Source: Stenotrophomonas lacuserhaii
Lineage (GTDB): Bacteria > Pseudomonadota > Gammaproteobacteria > Xanthomonadales > Xanthomonadaceae
NCBI RefSeq assembly: GCF_014836545.1
Contig: NZ_JACSQS010000004.1
Location: 184,932 to 248,931, forward strand
DNA length: 64,000 nt
Reading direction: 5' to 3'
Shown here piece by piece: positions 43,533-52,747 of this stretch. The position numbers were made by a program, and so were the translations under genes. The notes under the pieces are model-generated. The model saw nothing but the letters and a program-made list of their open reading frames with translations, was not told the DNA's origin and ran no database searches. How positions within the stretch are numbered: position 1 is the first letter of the stretch; the number at the start of each line of letters is the position of its first letter.

Positions 43533-44333
43533 ATGCATCGTCTGCTGCTGCGCCTTGTTGTTGCCGCCACCCTGCTGATGTTGCTGGTCGGTTGTGCCAC
43601 CACGCCGGACCCCACGGCTGGGCGCTTTGAATCGCGCAGCGTTACCGTGGACGGCCACGTGTCCCGTTACCAAGTGTTCGTGCCCGCCGATGCCGTGCGC
43701 GCGGCCGGGCCGTTGCCGGTGGTGCTGTTCCTGCATGGGTCCGGTGAGCGCGGCCGCGATGGCATGAAGCAGACCAAGGCGGGCATCGGACCGTACCTGC
43801 GCGAGCACGCCAGCACCTTCCCGGCGCTGGTGGTGCTGCCGCAGGTGCCGAACCGGCAGGAATGGGACGGCCTGAACAACCGCGTCGCGCTGGCGGCACT
43901 GGATGCCACGCTGGCCGAGTTTTCGGCGGATCCGTCGCGGCAGTACCTGACCGGCATGTCGATGGGCGGCTATGGCAGCTGGAACATCGCGCTTTCCGCG
44001 CCGGACCGGTTCGCCGCCATCGTGCCGGTATGCGGCGCGGTGATCGCTCCGCGCGAAGAACGCCAGACGCTGTTCGTCGCCGCTGTCGCCAACGAAGCCG
44101 ACCCCTACGCCGCGCTGGCCCAGCGCCTGAAGAACGTGCCGGTATGGATGTTCCATGGTGCAAAAGATGATGTCGTGCTGCCCGACGACGACCGCAAGCT
44201 GCATGCAGCATTCAAGGCCGTCGGTGCGACCGATGCACGCTACACCGAGTATCCCGACGGCAACCACAACGCCTGGGACGCCACCTATGCCGATACCGCG
44301 ATGTGGACGTGGCTGCTGGCGCAGAAGCGCTGA
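43533..44333 (+). CDS. Alpha/beta-hydrolase lipoprotein (PHB-depolymerase/feruloyl-esterase-like)
   Basis: A 266-aa lipoprotein: signal peptide with lipobox LLVGC (Cys20-21), then VVLFLHGSGERGRDG, the nucleophile elbow GMSMGGYGSW, and the acid and base in GAKDDVVLPDDD and DGNHNAWDA. The fold is that of LpqC/PHB-depolymerase-like esterases, probably tethered to a membrane and active in the periplasm. Substrate unknown. A REP and a transposase remnant follow. Confidence 0.88.
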   Translation: MHRLLLRLVVAATLLMLLVGCATTPDPTAGRFESRSVTVDGHVSRYQVFVPADAVRAAGPLPVVLFLHGSGERGRDGMKQTKAGIGPYLREHASTFPALVVLPQVPNRQEWDGLNNRVALAALDATLAEFSADPSRQYLTGMSMGGYGSWNIALSAPDRFAAIVPVCGAVIAPREERQTLFVAAVANEADPYAALAQRLKNVPVWMFHGAKDDVVLPDDDRKLHAAFKAVGATDARYTEYPDGNHNAWDATYADTAMWTWLLAQKR

Positions 44334-44349
44334 CCCTCCGCTACTTTTG

Positions 44350-44374
44350 GTGGGTGACGACCGTTGGTCGTCAC
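44350..44374. repeat. REP palindrome
   Basis: GGTGGGTGACGACCGTTGGT followed by CGTCAC: one GTGG-end unit directly next to the RAYT remnant. Confidence 0.8.
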
Positions 44375-44383
44375 GCTTTCGAA

Positions 44384-44497
44384 CTAAAGCCATCGACCCC
44401 AGGCAAACGGATACTCTCCGAGCGATTCCGCCAATCCCGCGCGAACAGGGTTGGCCACGACATACATCGCATGGCGCTGCAGTGACGTGGACTGGAA
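44384..44497 (-). pseudogene. Remnant C-terminus of a REP-associated tyrosine transposase (RAYT)
   Basis: Read on minus from 44497 to the TAG at 44384-44386, the frame gives …SLQRHAMYVVANPVRAG then LAESLGEYPFAWGRWL and stop. YVVANPVRAGL…YP..W is the conserved C-terminus of the IS200-like RAYT (Y1 transposase) family that mobilises REP elements. Only about 37 residues survive; an in-frame stop lies just upstream (44498-44500), and the catalytic HUH and Tyr parts are gone. It is flanked on both sides by GTGG/GTGACGACC-type REPs, the substrate class of these enzymes. Confidence 0.75.
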
Positions 44498-44538
44498 TCA
44501 GGGCAATCCCGTGCTGCTGGCGGGAGTCCAGGCGAGAG

Positions 44539-44615
44539 CGTGACGACCAACGGTCGTCACCCACCGAAGCAGGGAGGCCACAGGGAGAGCGTGACGACCA
44601 ACGGTCGTCACCCGC
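44539..44615. repeat. Two direct copies of one REP palindrome
   Basis: GAGCGTGACGACCAACGGTC with GTCACCC (44539-44565) repeated at 44589-44615 in the same orientation, 24 bp apart. Confidence 0.85.
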
Positions 44616-44630
44616 CACAGCAGGGCGAGG

Positions 44631-46388
44631 TCAGTTGCCGTTGATCCAGCGTTCGATGCTGCGGCGGTCTCGGGCGGCGAGCAGCTTCGGGGCGCGGGCG
44701 CGCAGTTCGCCGAGGTCGCTTTCGCGGATCGCGCGGCGCACTTCCAGCAGGGTGCCAGGATGCAGGCTGAACTCGGTCAGGCCGAGTGCAAGCAGCATCG
44801 GCGCCAGGCGCGCGTCACCGGCGATTTCGCCGCACACCGCCACCGGGATCTGATGGCGCTGGCCGGTTTCGATCACCAGTCTGAGCAGCCGCAGCACGGC
44901 CGGATGCAGGGGCGAATACAGTTCGCCGAGCGCCTCATTGTTGCGGTCGGCCGCCAGCAGGTACTGCACCAGGTCGTTGGTGCCGATGGACAGGAAGTCG
45001 ACCAGGTCGATGAAGCTTTCCAGTGCGAACGCGGCGGCCGGCACTTCGATCATCGCGCCCAGCGGCACACGTTCGCTGACGGCGTGGCCTTCGGCGCGCA
45101 GCTGCGTGGTCAGCCGGGTCATGCGCCGGCGCACGGCCAACAGTTCTTCGCGCGTGCTGACCATGGGGATCAGGATGCGCACCTTGCCGTAGGCACTGGC
45201 CCGCAGGATCGCGCGCAGCTGCGTATCGGCCACCAGCGGGCGCGCCAGCGACAGCCGCACGCCACGCAGTCCCAGCGCCGGGTTGTCTTCGTTGCTCAGG
45301 GTCAGGCCGGTGCGGTCGGCCTTGTCCGCGCCCAGGTCCAGCGTGCGGATGGTCACCAGCCTGCCGGCCATGCCCAGCGCGGCATCGCGGTAGGCCTGGA
45401 ACTGTTCTTCTTCGTCCGGCAGCTCGTTGCGCTGCAGGAACAGGAATTCGGTGCGGTAAAGGCCCAGTCCCTGCGCACCGAACGCATGCGCCTGGGTCAC
45501 GTCTTCCAGCGATTCGGCGTTGGCCAGCAGGGCGATGTCGACCTGGTCGCGGGTGCGGCTGGGTTTGCTGCGCAGGCGGCCCAGCTCACGCTGTTCGCGC
45601 GCATGTTCCTTCAGCCGCACGCGGTAGTCGCGCAGGTTTTCGGCCTGGGGATTGACGGTGATGCTGCCATCGCTGGCATCGACGATCAGTACGTCGCCAT
45701 CGCTGACTTTCTGCAGCAGCCCGGGCACGTTGACGATCAGCGGCAGGTGCAGGCTGCGGGCGAGGATCGCGCTGTGCGACAGCGCGCTGCCGGCCGTGGT
45801 GACGATGGCCACCACGCCCTGCGACTGCAGCTGGGCCATCTCCGAAGGGGCGATGTTGTCGCAGACCAGGATTTCGCCGGCCAGGCCTTTCACCGCCGGC
45901 GGCAGCACCGGCTGCAGGAAGGCGTGGATGCGGCCGATCACATGGTCCAGGTCGTCCATGCGGCTCTTCAGGTAGGCATCGTCCATGCCGTCGAAGACCT
46001 TGGCCAGGCGGTCGCGCTGCAGGCGCAGCGCATAGCCGGCGCTGTAGGGGCCACTGCGGATCAGCTCGTCCAGCCCGAACAGCAGTTCCGGATCATCCAG
46101 CAGCAGTGCATGCAGGTCGAGGAACTCGCCGGCTTCCTGGTTCAGCGCACCTTGCAGGCGCTGGCGCAGGTCGTGCATTTCCTTGCGCGCGGCATCCAGC
46201 GCGACGTGCAGGCGCTTGAGTTCCTTGTCCACGTGCTGCGGCGCCACGCGCTGTTCGGCTACTTCCAGCGCATGCGCCAGGCGCACCCGTGCGCGCCCCA
46301 GCGCGGTACCGCGTGACGCGCCGTGCCCGGACAGCAGCTGCACCGGCCGCAGGCCGGTGGGTGCCAGTCCAGCACGGGCGCGCGGCAT
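44631..46388 (-). CDS. ptsI: Phosphoenolpyruvate-protein phosphotransferase (PTS enzyme I)
   Basis: A 585-aa soluble enzyme that takes phosphate from PEP and passes it to HPr. The HPr-binding N domain, the active His in GSALSHSAILARSLHLP, the PEP site with YRTEFLFL, DLGADKADR, RGVRLSLARPLVADTQLRAI, MIEVPAAAFALESF and SIGTNDLVQYLLAADRNN are present. Begins 2 bp after the ptsH stop. No GAF domain, so this is ptsI and not the nitrogen-specific ptsP. Confidence 0.95.
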   Translation of the reverse strand: MPRARAGLAPTGLRPVQLLSGHGASRGTALGRARVRLAHALEVAEQRVAPQHVDKELKRLHVALDAARKEMHDLRQRLQGALNQEAGEFLDLHALLLDDPELLFGLDELIRSGPYSAGYALRLQRDRLAKVFDGMDDAYLKSRMDDLDHVIGRIHAFLQPVLPPAVKGLAGEILVCDNIAPSEMAQLQSQGVVAIVTTAGSALSHSAILARSLHLPLIVNVPGLLQKVSDGDVLIVDASDGSITVNPQAENLRDYRVRLKEHAREQRELGRLRSKPSRTRDQVDIALLANAESLEDVTQAHAFGAQGLGLYRTEFLFLQRNELPDEEEQFQAYRDAALGMAGRLVTIRTLDLGADKADRTGLTLSNEDNPALGLRGVRLSLARPLVADTQLRAILRASAYGKVRILIPMVSTREELLAVRRRMTRLTTQLRAEGHAVSERVPLGAMIEVPAAAFALESFIDLVDFLSIGTNDLVQYLLAADRNNEALGELYSPLHPAVLRLLRLVIETGQRHQIPVAVCGEIAGDARLAPMLLALGLTEFSLHPGTLLEVRRAIRESDLGELRARAPKLLAARDRRSIERWINGN

Positions 46389-46390
46389 GC

Positions 46391-46660
46391 TCAGCTGTCC
46401 TCGTCGAAGCGGCGCTCGAACAGCGAGACCACGGCATCCATCGCCGCCTGTTCGTCTTCGCCGTTGATGCGGATGGTGACCGGGGTGCCCTGGCCGGCGG
46501 CCAGCAGCATCACGCCCATGATGCTCTTGGCGTTGATCTCACGGCCCTTGGCGGCCATGGTCACGTTGCAGCGGAAGGGTGCAAGTTCCTGCACCAGCTT
46601 CGCCGTAGCGCGGGCATGCAGGCCCAGGCGGTTGGTAACGGTGAGTTCTTTCTCAAGCAT
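46391..46660 (-). CDS. ptsH: Phosphocarrier protein HPr
   Basis: 89 aa. Both regulatory residues are present: His15 in LGLHARATAK (phosphorylated by EI) and Ser46 in NAKSIMGVM (phosphorylated by HprK). Overlaps the EIIA gene by 8 bp and is followed 2 bp later by ptsI. The Ser46 context agrees with the hprK gene of the same cluster, so HPr can be controlled at two sites. Confidence 0.96.
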   Translation of the reverse strand: MLEKELTVTNRLGLHARATAKLVQELAPFRCNVTMAAKGREINAKSIMGVMLLAAGQGTPVTIRINGEDEQAAMDAVVSLFERRFDEDS

Positions 46661-47045
46661 CGTCGACTATCGCTCCATTGCGCGCGCCCGCCGCCGCAGT
46701 GGCGGGCAGTTGATCCAGTCCCTGTTCCGGATAATTCATCACACGCAACAACATCGGCAGGCTCAGTGCGGCAACCCGACGCGCCGGCGTTCCCAGCCTG
46801 GCCAGTTGGGCGGCCAGGTTGCTGGGGCTGGCACCGTACAGGTCGGTCAGGATCAGCACCCCGTCACCCCCGTCCACCCGCCGCAGGGCGGCCGAAGCGA
46901 GCGGGAGCAAGGTGTCCAGATCCGCATCGAACGGTACGTCGAACGCTTCAGTCTTCAGCGGCAGATGCCGCAGCAGCCGGGTCGCCACCTCAAGCAGGGC
47001 CGATCCGACGCCAGGATGTGTTACGAGGAGAATGCCACAGGTCAT
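46653..47045 (-). CDS. PTS mannose-type EIIA protein
   Basis: A 130-aa single EIIA-Man domain. His10 in LLVTHPGVGSALL is the phospho-acceptor; later VLILTDLYGASPSNLAAQL and the closing LPMLLRVMNYP are typical. No EIIB/EIIC-Man permease is nearby, so like its Xanthomonas and Neisseria counterparts it probably has a regulatory task in the HPr-HprK circuit. It is the first gene of the EIIA-ptsH-ptsI group, downstream of the long inverted repeat. Confidence 0.92.
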   Translation of the reverse strand: MTCGILLVTHPGVGSALLEVATRLLRHLPLKTEAFDVPFDADLDTLLPLASAALRRVDGGDGVLILTDLYGASPSNLAAQLARLGTPARRVAALSLPMLLRVMNYPEQGLDQLPATAAAGARNGAIVDDA

Positions 47046-47124
47046 GCTCGAACGTTAACAGGTCGGCATGACGCTGCGATAGCGGGCGCAGAGCCCTTCA
47101 GTGTTCCGTATTCATCTGCAGAAC

Positions 47125-47204
47125 AAAAAAGGGGACGGAGGGGATTAAGTCGCATCCGGCATCCAGGTGTCGGATGCGACTTAATCCCCTCCGTCCCCTT
47201 TTTT
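47125..47204. repeat. Perfect 34-bp inverted repeat between rapZ and the EIIA gene
   Basis: Arms 47125-47158 and 47171-47204 are exact reverse complements (AAAAAAGGGGACGGAGGGGA… / …CCCCTCCGTCCCCTTTTTT) with a 12-nt centre. On the minus strand the transcript of rapZ meets it at once: its last base overlaps the rapZ stop codon. The hairpin followed by a T run on either strand looks like a bidirectional terminator, yet the genes on both sides belong to one functional cluster. It differs from the GTAG REPs. Confidence 0.95.
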
Positions 47205-48085
47205 CAGTCGAGTTCGCGATGGTAGGTGGCCACGTCCTTCCAGCCCTGTTCGCGGGCATGCCGGGCCAGCCGCTCGGCCAGGAAGACCGACCGGTGCTTG
47301 CCGCCGGTGCAACCGAAGGCCACGGTGACGTAGCTGCGGGTGTCGTTGCCCAGCTTCGGCAGCCAGGTGTCCAGGAAATCGGTCAGCTGGCCGACGTAGC
47401 GCTGCACCTCCGGCTGCGCTTCAAGGTAGTCGCGCACGCCGCCTTCGCGGCCGCTCAGCGGGCGCAGTTCCGGGTCCCAGTGCGGGTTGGGCAGCACCCG
47501 GGCGTCGAACACGAAGTCGGCCTCGGCCGGTACGCCGCGCTTGTAGGCGAACGATTCGAACAGCAGCGACAGCGGCGTGGTGTGGCCCAGCGTGTACTCG
47601 GTGACGATGCGGCGGCGCAGCTGGTGCACGTTCAACGTACTGGTATCGATGATCGCATCGGCCGCGCGGCGCAGCGGTGCGGTGAGTTCGCGCTCCCGGG
47701 CGATCGCTTCGGGAAGGGACAGGCCGAGCTGGCTCAGCGGATGGCGTCGGCGGGTATCGGCATAGCGCTTGAGCACCGTTTCGTCGCTGGCTTCGAAGAA
47801 CAGCAGCTGCGCGCGCACGCCGGCTTCGTCGGCCAGTTGCCGCCATTGTTCAAGCTGGCCCAGGTCGCTCTGGCCGCGCACGTCGATGCCCACCGCCAGC
47901 CGCCGCGGGGCACTGCCGGGTGCGCCCAGCACGCCGCGTACGAACGCCGGCAGCAGGTCGATCGGCAGGTTGTCCGAGCAGTAGTAGTCCTGGTCCTCGA
48001 AGGTCTTCAAGGCCACGGACTTTCCAGAGCCGGACAGGCCGCTGATGATGATCAGGGTCGGGGCGGACGGGGCAGGGCGGTTCAT
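47204..48085 (-). CDS. rapZ: RNase adapter protein RapZ
   Basis: A 293-aa protein. P-loop [19 protein letters not shown] at the N-terminus and the C-terminal [15 protein letters not shown] block (here [18 protein letters not shown]). In E. coli it brings the sRNA GlmZ to RNase E and senses glucosamine-6-phosphate. ATG at 48085 is the family start; the longer frame to 48154 would translate a REP ([12 protein letters not shown]) and is rejected. Confidence 0.95.
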   Translation of the reverse strand: MNRPAPSAPTLIIISGLSGSGKSVALKTFEDQDYYCSDNLPIDLLPAFVRGVLGAPGSAPRRLAVGIDVRGQSDLGQLEQWRQLADEAGVRAQLLFFEASDETVLKRYADTRRRHPLSQLGLSLPEAIARERELTAPLRRAADAIIDTSTLNVHQLRRRIVTEYTLGHTTPLSLLFESFAYKRGVPAEADFVFDARVLPNPHWDPELRPLSGREGGVRDYLEAQPEVQRYVGQLTDFLDTWLPKLGNDTRSYVTVAFGCTGGKHRSVFLAERLARHAREQGWKDVATYHRELD

Positions 48086-48121
48086 GGCGGACTCTTTGTT
48101 GGGGGCTGGTGGTTGGGGGAG

Positions 48122-48149
48122 CAGTGACGACCAACGGTCGTCACCCACC
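48122..48149. repeat. REP palindrome between hprK and rapZ
   Basis: GTGACGACCAACGGTCGTCAC ending CCCACC, inside the otherwise tight minus-strand cluster, between the hprK stop and the rapZ start. Confidence 0.82.
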
Positions 48150-48162
48150 ATCACTGCCGGGC

Positions 48163-49113
48163 TTACGGGGTGCGGCGTTCGAGCAGGTTGCTGTGGCGGG
48201 CGATGAACATGGCGGCCGGATCGATTCCCTTGGTGCGCAGGATATGCAGCCGGGTCGCCGCTTCGGTCAGCACCGAGAGGTTGCGGCCGGGCATCACCGG
48301 CAGGGTGATCAGCGGCACGTCCAGGTCCAGTACGTGGCGGGTGCCGGAGTCGCCGGTCAGGCGTTCGTATCCATAAGCGCTGGGTTCGGTCATCGGCTTG
48401 GTCAGGTGGACGATCAGCCGAAGGTACTTGTTCTTCTTTACCGCTGTGTCACCAAACATCTCGCGCACGTTCAGCACGCCCAGGCCGCGCACTTCCAGCA
48501 GGTCCTGCAGCAGCTCCGGGCAGGTGCCATCGAGCACGTCCGGGGCGATCTGGGTGAACTCCGGCGCATCGTCGGCGACCAGGCGATGGCCGCGACTGAG
48601 CAGTTCCAGCGCCAGCTCGCTCTTGCCCGAACCGGCTTCGCCGGTGATCAGCACGCCGATGGAGTAGATCTCCATGAACACGCCATGCAGGATCACCCGC
48701 GGCGCCAGCGTACGCGCCAGGTGGTAGGACAGGTGGTTGAGCAGTTCGTGGCCGCGCTTGGGCGAAAGCCACAGCGGCGTGTTGGATTCATCGGCCGCCG
48801 CGCGCAGGTCTTCCGGGCAGGGCTGGTTGCGGGTGATGACCAGCGCCAGCGGGTGCGACTGCATGATCTTTTCGATGGTTTCCCATCGGTGGCGGGAATC
48901 CAGCGAATCCAGCCAGGTCAGTTCCTCGGTGCCGAGGATCTGTACTTTGTTGGGGTAGATGGCGTTGAGGTAGCCGGCCAGCGAGGGACGCCGGGATACG
49001 GTATTGCCGGCTTCAAGCTCGCGTCTTTCGCCTTTCTGCCCGGCCACCCAGCGCAGGGCGAGGCGGTCGCGTTGCTGGTCGAACAGCTCGCGTGCGGTGA
49101 TGCTGGTATTCAT
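48163..49113 (-). CDS. hprK: HPr kinase/phosphorylase
   Basis: A 316-aa bifunctional enzyme that phosphorylates or dephosphorylates Ser46 of HPr. Walker [21 protein letters not shown], the HprK signature [15 protein letters not shown], and the N-terminal DRAGL-like domain with [19 protein letters not shown]. Its start overlaps the ptsN stop by 4 bp. With ptsH Ser46 present, the pathway is complete in this window. Confidence 0.96.
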   Translation of the reverse strand: MNTSITARELFDQQRDRLALRWVAGQKGERRELEAGNTVSRRPSLAGYLNAIYPNKVQILGTEELTWLDSLDSRHRWETIEKIMQSHPLALVITRNQPCPEDLRAAADESNTPLWLSPKRGHELLNHLSYHLARTLAPRVILHGVFMEIYSIGVLITGEAGSGKSELALELLSRGHRLVADDAPEFTQIAPDVLDGTCPELLQDLLEVRGLGVLNVREMFGDTAVKKNKYLRLIVHLTKPMTEPSAYGYERLTGDSGTRHVLDLDVPLITLPVMPGRNLSVLTEAATRLHILRTKGIDPAAMFIARHSNLLERRTP

Positions 49114-49562
49114 GCGGCACTCGCCGGTGGCGGAAGATCGATGATGGCGCGCAGCGCGGCGGCATCGGGTGCATCGCGCAGCGCCTGGCGGATGCCCGGC
49201 TCGGAGAACATCTCGGCAAGTTCGGACAGCAGCATCAGGTGCTGGTGGGTGTAATGGGACGGAACGGCGATGGCGAACACCAGATCGACCGGCTCATCAC
49301 CACCGAAGTCCACCGGTTGCAGCAGTTTCAGCAGGGCGCCACGCGGACGCTCGAGCGCCGGTGCGCGGCCGTGCGGGATGGCGATGCCATGACCGATGGC
49401 GGTGCTGCCGAGCGCTTCGCGCTCGCACAGGTTACGGTGGATCTGTTCGGTGTTGGCTTGGCGGCAGGCCAGCAGCTGGGCCGCTGCCAGCAGCACACTC
49501 TCGCGGTCGGCAGCCGCGCAGACCTGGGTCTGCACGGCGGCCATCAGATCGGTCAGGGGCAT
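49110..49562 (-). CDS. ptsN: Nitrogen-regulatory PTS EIIA protein
   Basis: A 150-aa EIIA-Fru/Ntr domain with the phospho-His64 in [14 protein letters not shown], and the later [20 protein letters not shown]. It regulates potassium transport, sigma-54-linked functions and stress responses. It is between hpf and hprK as in most Proteobacteria. ptsP/ptsO partners are not here, so ptsI/ptsH of this cluster may serve it. Confidence 0.95.
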   Translation of the reverse strand: MPLTDLMAAVQTQVCAAADRESVLLAAAQLLACRQANTEQIHRNLCEREALGSTAIGHGIAIPHGRAPALERPRGALLKLLQPVDFGGDEPVDLVFAIAVPSHYTHQHLMLLSELAEMFSEPGIRQALRDAPDAAALRAIIDLPPPASAA

Positions 49563-49583
49563 ATCAGGGGGAACGTGAAGTCA

Positions 49584-49916
49584 TCAGACTTCATTGTCGC
49601 TCAATGGCAGGGGCACATGCTGCTGTTTCTTCTGCTGCTTCTTTTCCTTTTCCGAGGTCAGCAGGCGGTCCACCTTGTCGGCCAGGATATCGATCGCCGC
49701 GTACATGGTCTGGCCACTGGCCTCGGCATGCAGGGTCTGGCCGAGGATGTTCACGGTGGCATCGACGTGGTGCTCGTTCTTCTGCAGCTTCAACGTGACC
49801 CGAGTTTCGCAGTGTTCGCCGACGAAGTGCTTACCGGGCCGGGCGAGCTTGTCCGCCACGTACTTTTCCAGGGCCGGGGTGACTTCGACGTCTTTGCCAA
49901 ACGTTTCAATGCGCAT
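49584..49916 (-). CDS. hpf: Ribosome hibernation-promoting factor (short HPF)
   Basis: A 110-aa protein: MRIETFGKDVEVTPALEKYV…, then VTLKLQKNEHHVDATVNILG, ASGQTMYAAIDILADKVDRL and a basic tail. It binds the 30S channel in stationary phase. The length is that of the short form; no C-terminal dimerisation domain. Lies directly downstream of rpoN, as usual (formerly called the rpoN-modulation protein). Confidence 0.96.
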   Translation of the reverse strand: MRIETFGKDVEVTPALEKYVADKLARPGKHFVGEHCETRVTLKLQKNEHHVDATVNILGQTLHAEASGQTMYAAIDILADKVDRLLTSEKEKKQQKKQQHVPLPLSDNEV

Positions 49917-49970
49917 CGGGTGTCTCCTTTTGGATTTGCCAATGAACCTCTCCGCCGGGCGCGGTGTGCG

Positions 49971-51410
49971 TCAGGCGATCCGGACTCTTTCGTGCGAGGC
50001 GGAAATGTTCATGGCTTCACGATACTTCGCCACGGTCCGGCGCGCTACCGGTATGCCGGATGTCTTGAGCAGGTCAGCCAGCTTGGCGTCAGAAAGCGGC
50101 TTGCGCGGATTTTCGTCGTCGATCAGCCGGCGGATCATCGACTGGATGGCGGTGCTGGAGGCTTCGCCGCCGCCTTCGGTGTCGATGCCCGAGGCGAAGA
50201 AGGCGCGCAGCGGGATGGTGCCGCGCGGGGTGCGCACGTGCTTGCGGGCGATGGCGCGCGACACCGTGGACTCGTGCAGGCCCAGCTCGCCGGCGATCTC
50301 ACGCAGGGTCAACGGACGCAGCGCCTGGGCGCCGAACTCCAGGAACCCAGCCTGCTGCTGCAGCAGGCTGTTCACCACCCGCAGCAGCGTTTCGCCGCGT
50401 GCCTCCAGGCCCTTGAGCAGCCAGCGCGCTTCCTGCAGTTGGGTCTTCAGGTAGCCGGCGTCGGCTTCGCCGCAGCGGCGGATCATGCTTTCGTAGCCGC
50501 GGTGGATGATCACCTTCGGCCCGGCGTGGCCGGCCAGCGCGGCCCGCCAGACGCCGGCCTGGCGCCAGATCACCACGTCCGGTACCACGTAGGTGTCCTG
50601 GCTGACCGGGGCGATCTGGGTGCCGGGGCGAGGGTCCAGCGAGCGCAGCAGGGCCACTGCCGCCTCCACGTCGGCGACCGGCTGCTTGAGTTCCTGGGCG
50701 ATGCCGGCCACGCCACTGCGTGGCAGCCGCTCCAGCGGGCCATCGGTGATCTGCCGGGCCAGCGCCAGCGCGGGGGTGTCGGCCGGCAGCACGTCCAGCT
50801 GCAGGCGCAGGCATTCACCCAAATCGCGTGCGCCCACGCCTACCGGGTCGAAGCGCTGGATCTGGTGCAGCACGGTCAGGATTTCATCGTCGCCGGCGTG
50901 GATGGCCGGCAGCAGTGTTTCGGCAATGCCGGAGAAGGTCTCGCGCAGGTAGCCGTCATCTTCGATCGCATCGATCAACGCGGCGCCGATGCTGCGGTCA
51001 CGCGGTGACAGATGCGACAGATGCAGCTGCCACAGCAGGTGGTCGGCCAGGGTCTCGGTCTCGGCGACACGCTCGGCAGCGCTGCCCAGGTCATCGTCAT
51101 CGAAGGAGCCGCCACTGCCGGCACCGCCACTCCAGTCCAGTTCGGCCGGTGCCCAGTCATCGTCGCCGGGGCCGGTGCGCTCATCGCTGTCGCGCACCTG
51201 CTGGTCGGGCGAGGGCTGTTCGGTGGGCTGGTCGCTGCCGGGTACCGGTTCGGCGTTCTCCGCCCAGTCCAGCAGGGGATTGGTTTCCACCGCCTCGGCT
51301 ATTTCCACGTCCAGTTCGGTGGTGGACATCTGCAGCAGCCGGATCGCCTGGCGCAGCTGTGGCGTCATGACCAGGTGCTGCCCCAGCGATGTCTGCAACC
51401 GCGTCTTCAT
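49971..51410 (-). CDS. rpoN: RNA polymerase sigma-54 factor
   Basis: A 479-aa protein with the three sigma-54 regions: activator-contact MKTRLQTSLGQHLVMTPQLR…LLQMSTTELD, an acidic linker (about 60-120), the core-binding part with FDPVGVGARDLGECL, and the DNA-binding HTH and RpoN box ARRTVAKYREAMNI. Start at 51410; the in-frame extension to 51497 is not family sequence. It directs transcription from -24/-12 promoters such as the pilA promoter at 28230. Confidence 0.97.
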   Translation of the reverse strand: MKTRLQTSLGQHLVMTPQLRQAIRLLQMSTTELDVEIAEAVETNPLLDWAENAEPVPGSDQPTEQPSPDQQVRDSDERTGPGDDDWAPAELDWSGGAGSGGSFDDDDLGSAAERVAETETLADHLLWQLHLSHLSPRDRSIGAALIDAIEDDGYLRETFSGIAETLLPAIHAGDDEILTVLHQIQRFDPVGVGARDLGECLRLQLDVLPADTPALALARQITDGPLERLPRSGVAGIAQELKQPVADVEAAVALLRSLDPRPGTQIAPVSQDTYVVPDVVIWRQAGVWRAALAGHAGPKVIIHRGYESMIRRCGEADAGYLKTQLQEARWLLKGLEARGETLLRVVNSLLQQQAGFLEFGAQALRPLTLREIAGELGLHESTVSRAIARKHVRTPRGTIPLRAFFASGIDTEGGGEASSTAIQSMIRRLIDDENPRKPLSDAKLADLLKTSGIPVARRTVAKYREAMNISASHERVRIA

Positions 51411-51450
51411 GCCACCGCCCAACGTAAAAGGAAGGGTCCGGCGGCCGCCT

Positions 51451-52170
51451 TCACAGCTTGAAGGAATCTCCCAGGTAGACACGACGGACGTCTGCATTTT
51501 CCAGCAGGTCCGCAGGCGCGCCCTGGGCCAGCACCGTACCTTCAGCGAGGATATACGCCCGGTCGCAGATTCCCAAGGTTTCGCGCACGTTGTGGTCGGT
51601 GATCAACACGCCGATGCCGCGCTGCTTGAGGTGGGTGACGATGCGCTGGATCTCGCCGACCGAGATCGGGTCGACACCGGCGAACGGTTCGTCGAGCAGG
51701 ATCAGGCGCGGCTGGGCGGCCAGGGCACGGGCGATCTCACAGCGGCGACGCTCGCCACCGGACAGGCTGGCTCCCTGCTGTTCGGCGACATGGCCCAGCT
51801 GCAGTTCGTCCAGCAGGCCGGCCAGTTCGCGCTCGCGGCCGGCGCGGTCCAGGTCATCACGCAGCTCCAGCACCAGCCGGATGTTGTCGGCCACGGTGAG
51901 CTTGCGGAACACCGAGGGTTCCTGCGGAAGATAGCCCACGCCCTGCTTGGCGCGGGTGTACATCGGGTCGCTGGTGATGTCCTTGCCGTCCAGCACGATG
52001 CTGCCGGCATCGGCGGCCACCAGGCCGACGATCATGTAGAAACAGGTGGTCTTGCCGGCACCGTTCGGGCCCAGCAGGCCGACCACTTCACCGGCCTCCA
52101 GGGTCAGGCCGAAGTCCTTGACCACTTCGCGCTGCTTGTAACTTTTGCGCAGGCCCTTGGCGATGAGCAT
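51451..52170 (-). CDS. lptB: LPS export ABC transporter ATPase LptB
   Basis: A 239-aa ABC ATPase: Walker [15 protein letters not shown]-loop, ABC signature [15 protein letters not shown], Walker [14 protein letters not shown] and the switch His in [11 protein letters not shown]. With LptF/LptG (not in the window) it extracts LPS from the inner membrane. It overlaps the lptA stop by 1 bp (TAATG) and precedes rpoN by 40 bp. Confidence 0.97.
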   Translation of the reverse strand: MLIAKGLRKSYKQREVVKDFGLTLEAGEVVGLLGPNGAGKTTCFYMIVGLVAADAGSIVLDGKDITSDPMYTRAKQGVGYLPQEPSVFRKLTVADNIRLVLELRDDLDRAGRERELAGLLDELQLGHVAEQQGASLSGGERRRCEIARALAAQPRLILLDEPFAGVDPISVGEIQRIVTHLKQRGIGVLITDHNVRETLGICDRAYILAEGTVLAQGAPADLLENADVRRVYLGDSFKL

Positions 52171-52679
52171 TACTTGCTGCTCCCGGCGGCCGGCGCCTTG
52201 TTCTTGGGCTGGATGACGGTACGCACGCGGCTGCCATCGCCACCACTGTTCATTTCACCGCTGCGGGTGTTGTAGACCATGCGCTGGCCTGCGTTGGTAC
52301 CGCGCGCGCTGGTGACCTTGTAGTTGCCGGTCAGGGTGATGATCTCGCTGGTGATGTCGTAGTCGATGCGGTCGGCGGTGGCATCCATCCAGGTGCCATC
52401 GTCCATCTGCTGGCGCATGGTGGCCTGCTTGCCGGTGAAGATCGCCCGTACTGCTTCGCCGCCCTTGATCTGGATCTCGGCATTGGCCGCACGCAGGTCC
52501 AGCGAACCCTGGGTGATCACCACGCCGCCGGACATAAGCGTCTTGCCGTCGCCGGTGAGGGTGCCGGTCTGCGCGCCGGCATCGATGTTCATCGGTTCGT
52601 TGCGGTCGGTGGATTTCGCGCTGGCCAGCAGCGGCAACATCAGGCTGAGCGCACAAAGGGCTGCAAGGTGGATTTTCAT
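52170..52679 (-). CDS. lptA: LPS transport periplasmic protein LptA
   Basis: A 169-aa protein with signal peptide [20 protein letters not shown] and the OstA/LptA jelly-roll repeats ([34 protein letters not shown]). It forms the bridge across the periplasm. Overlaps lptB by 1 bp; 68 bp separate it from lptC. Confidence 0.95.
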   Translation of the reverse strand: MKIHLAALCALSLMLPLLASAKSTDRNEPMNIDAGAQTGTLTGDGKTLMSGGVVITQGSLDLRAANAEIQIKGGEAVRAIFTGKQATMRQQMDDGTWMDATADRIDYDITSEIITLTGNYKVTSARGTNAGQRMVYNTRSGEMNSGGDGSRVRTVIQPKNKAPAAGSSK

Positions 52680-52747
52680 CGTGTCCGTTTCTGCCGGAGG
52701 GTGGCCTGGTCACGCCAGGCGGAAAAGGGAAGCAGCATGCCGCAGGG

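Noticed and set aside
48086..48154. N-terminal extension of rapZ ([12 protein letters not shown]…)
   Set aside because: It is a translated REP palindrome; the family start is at 48085.
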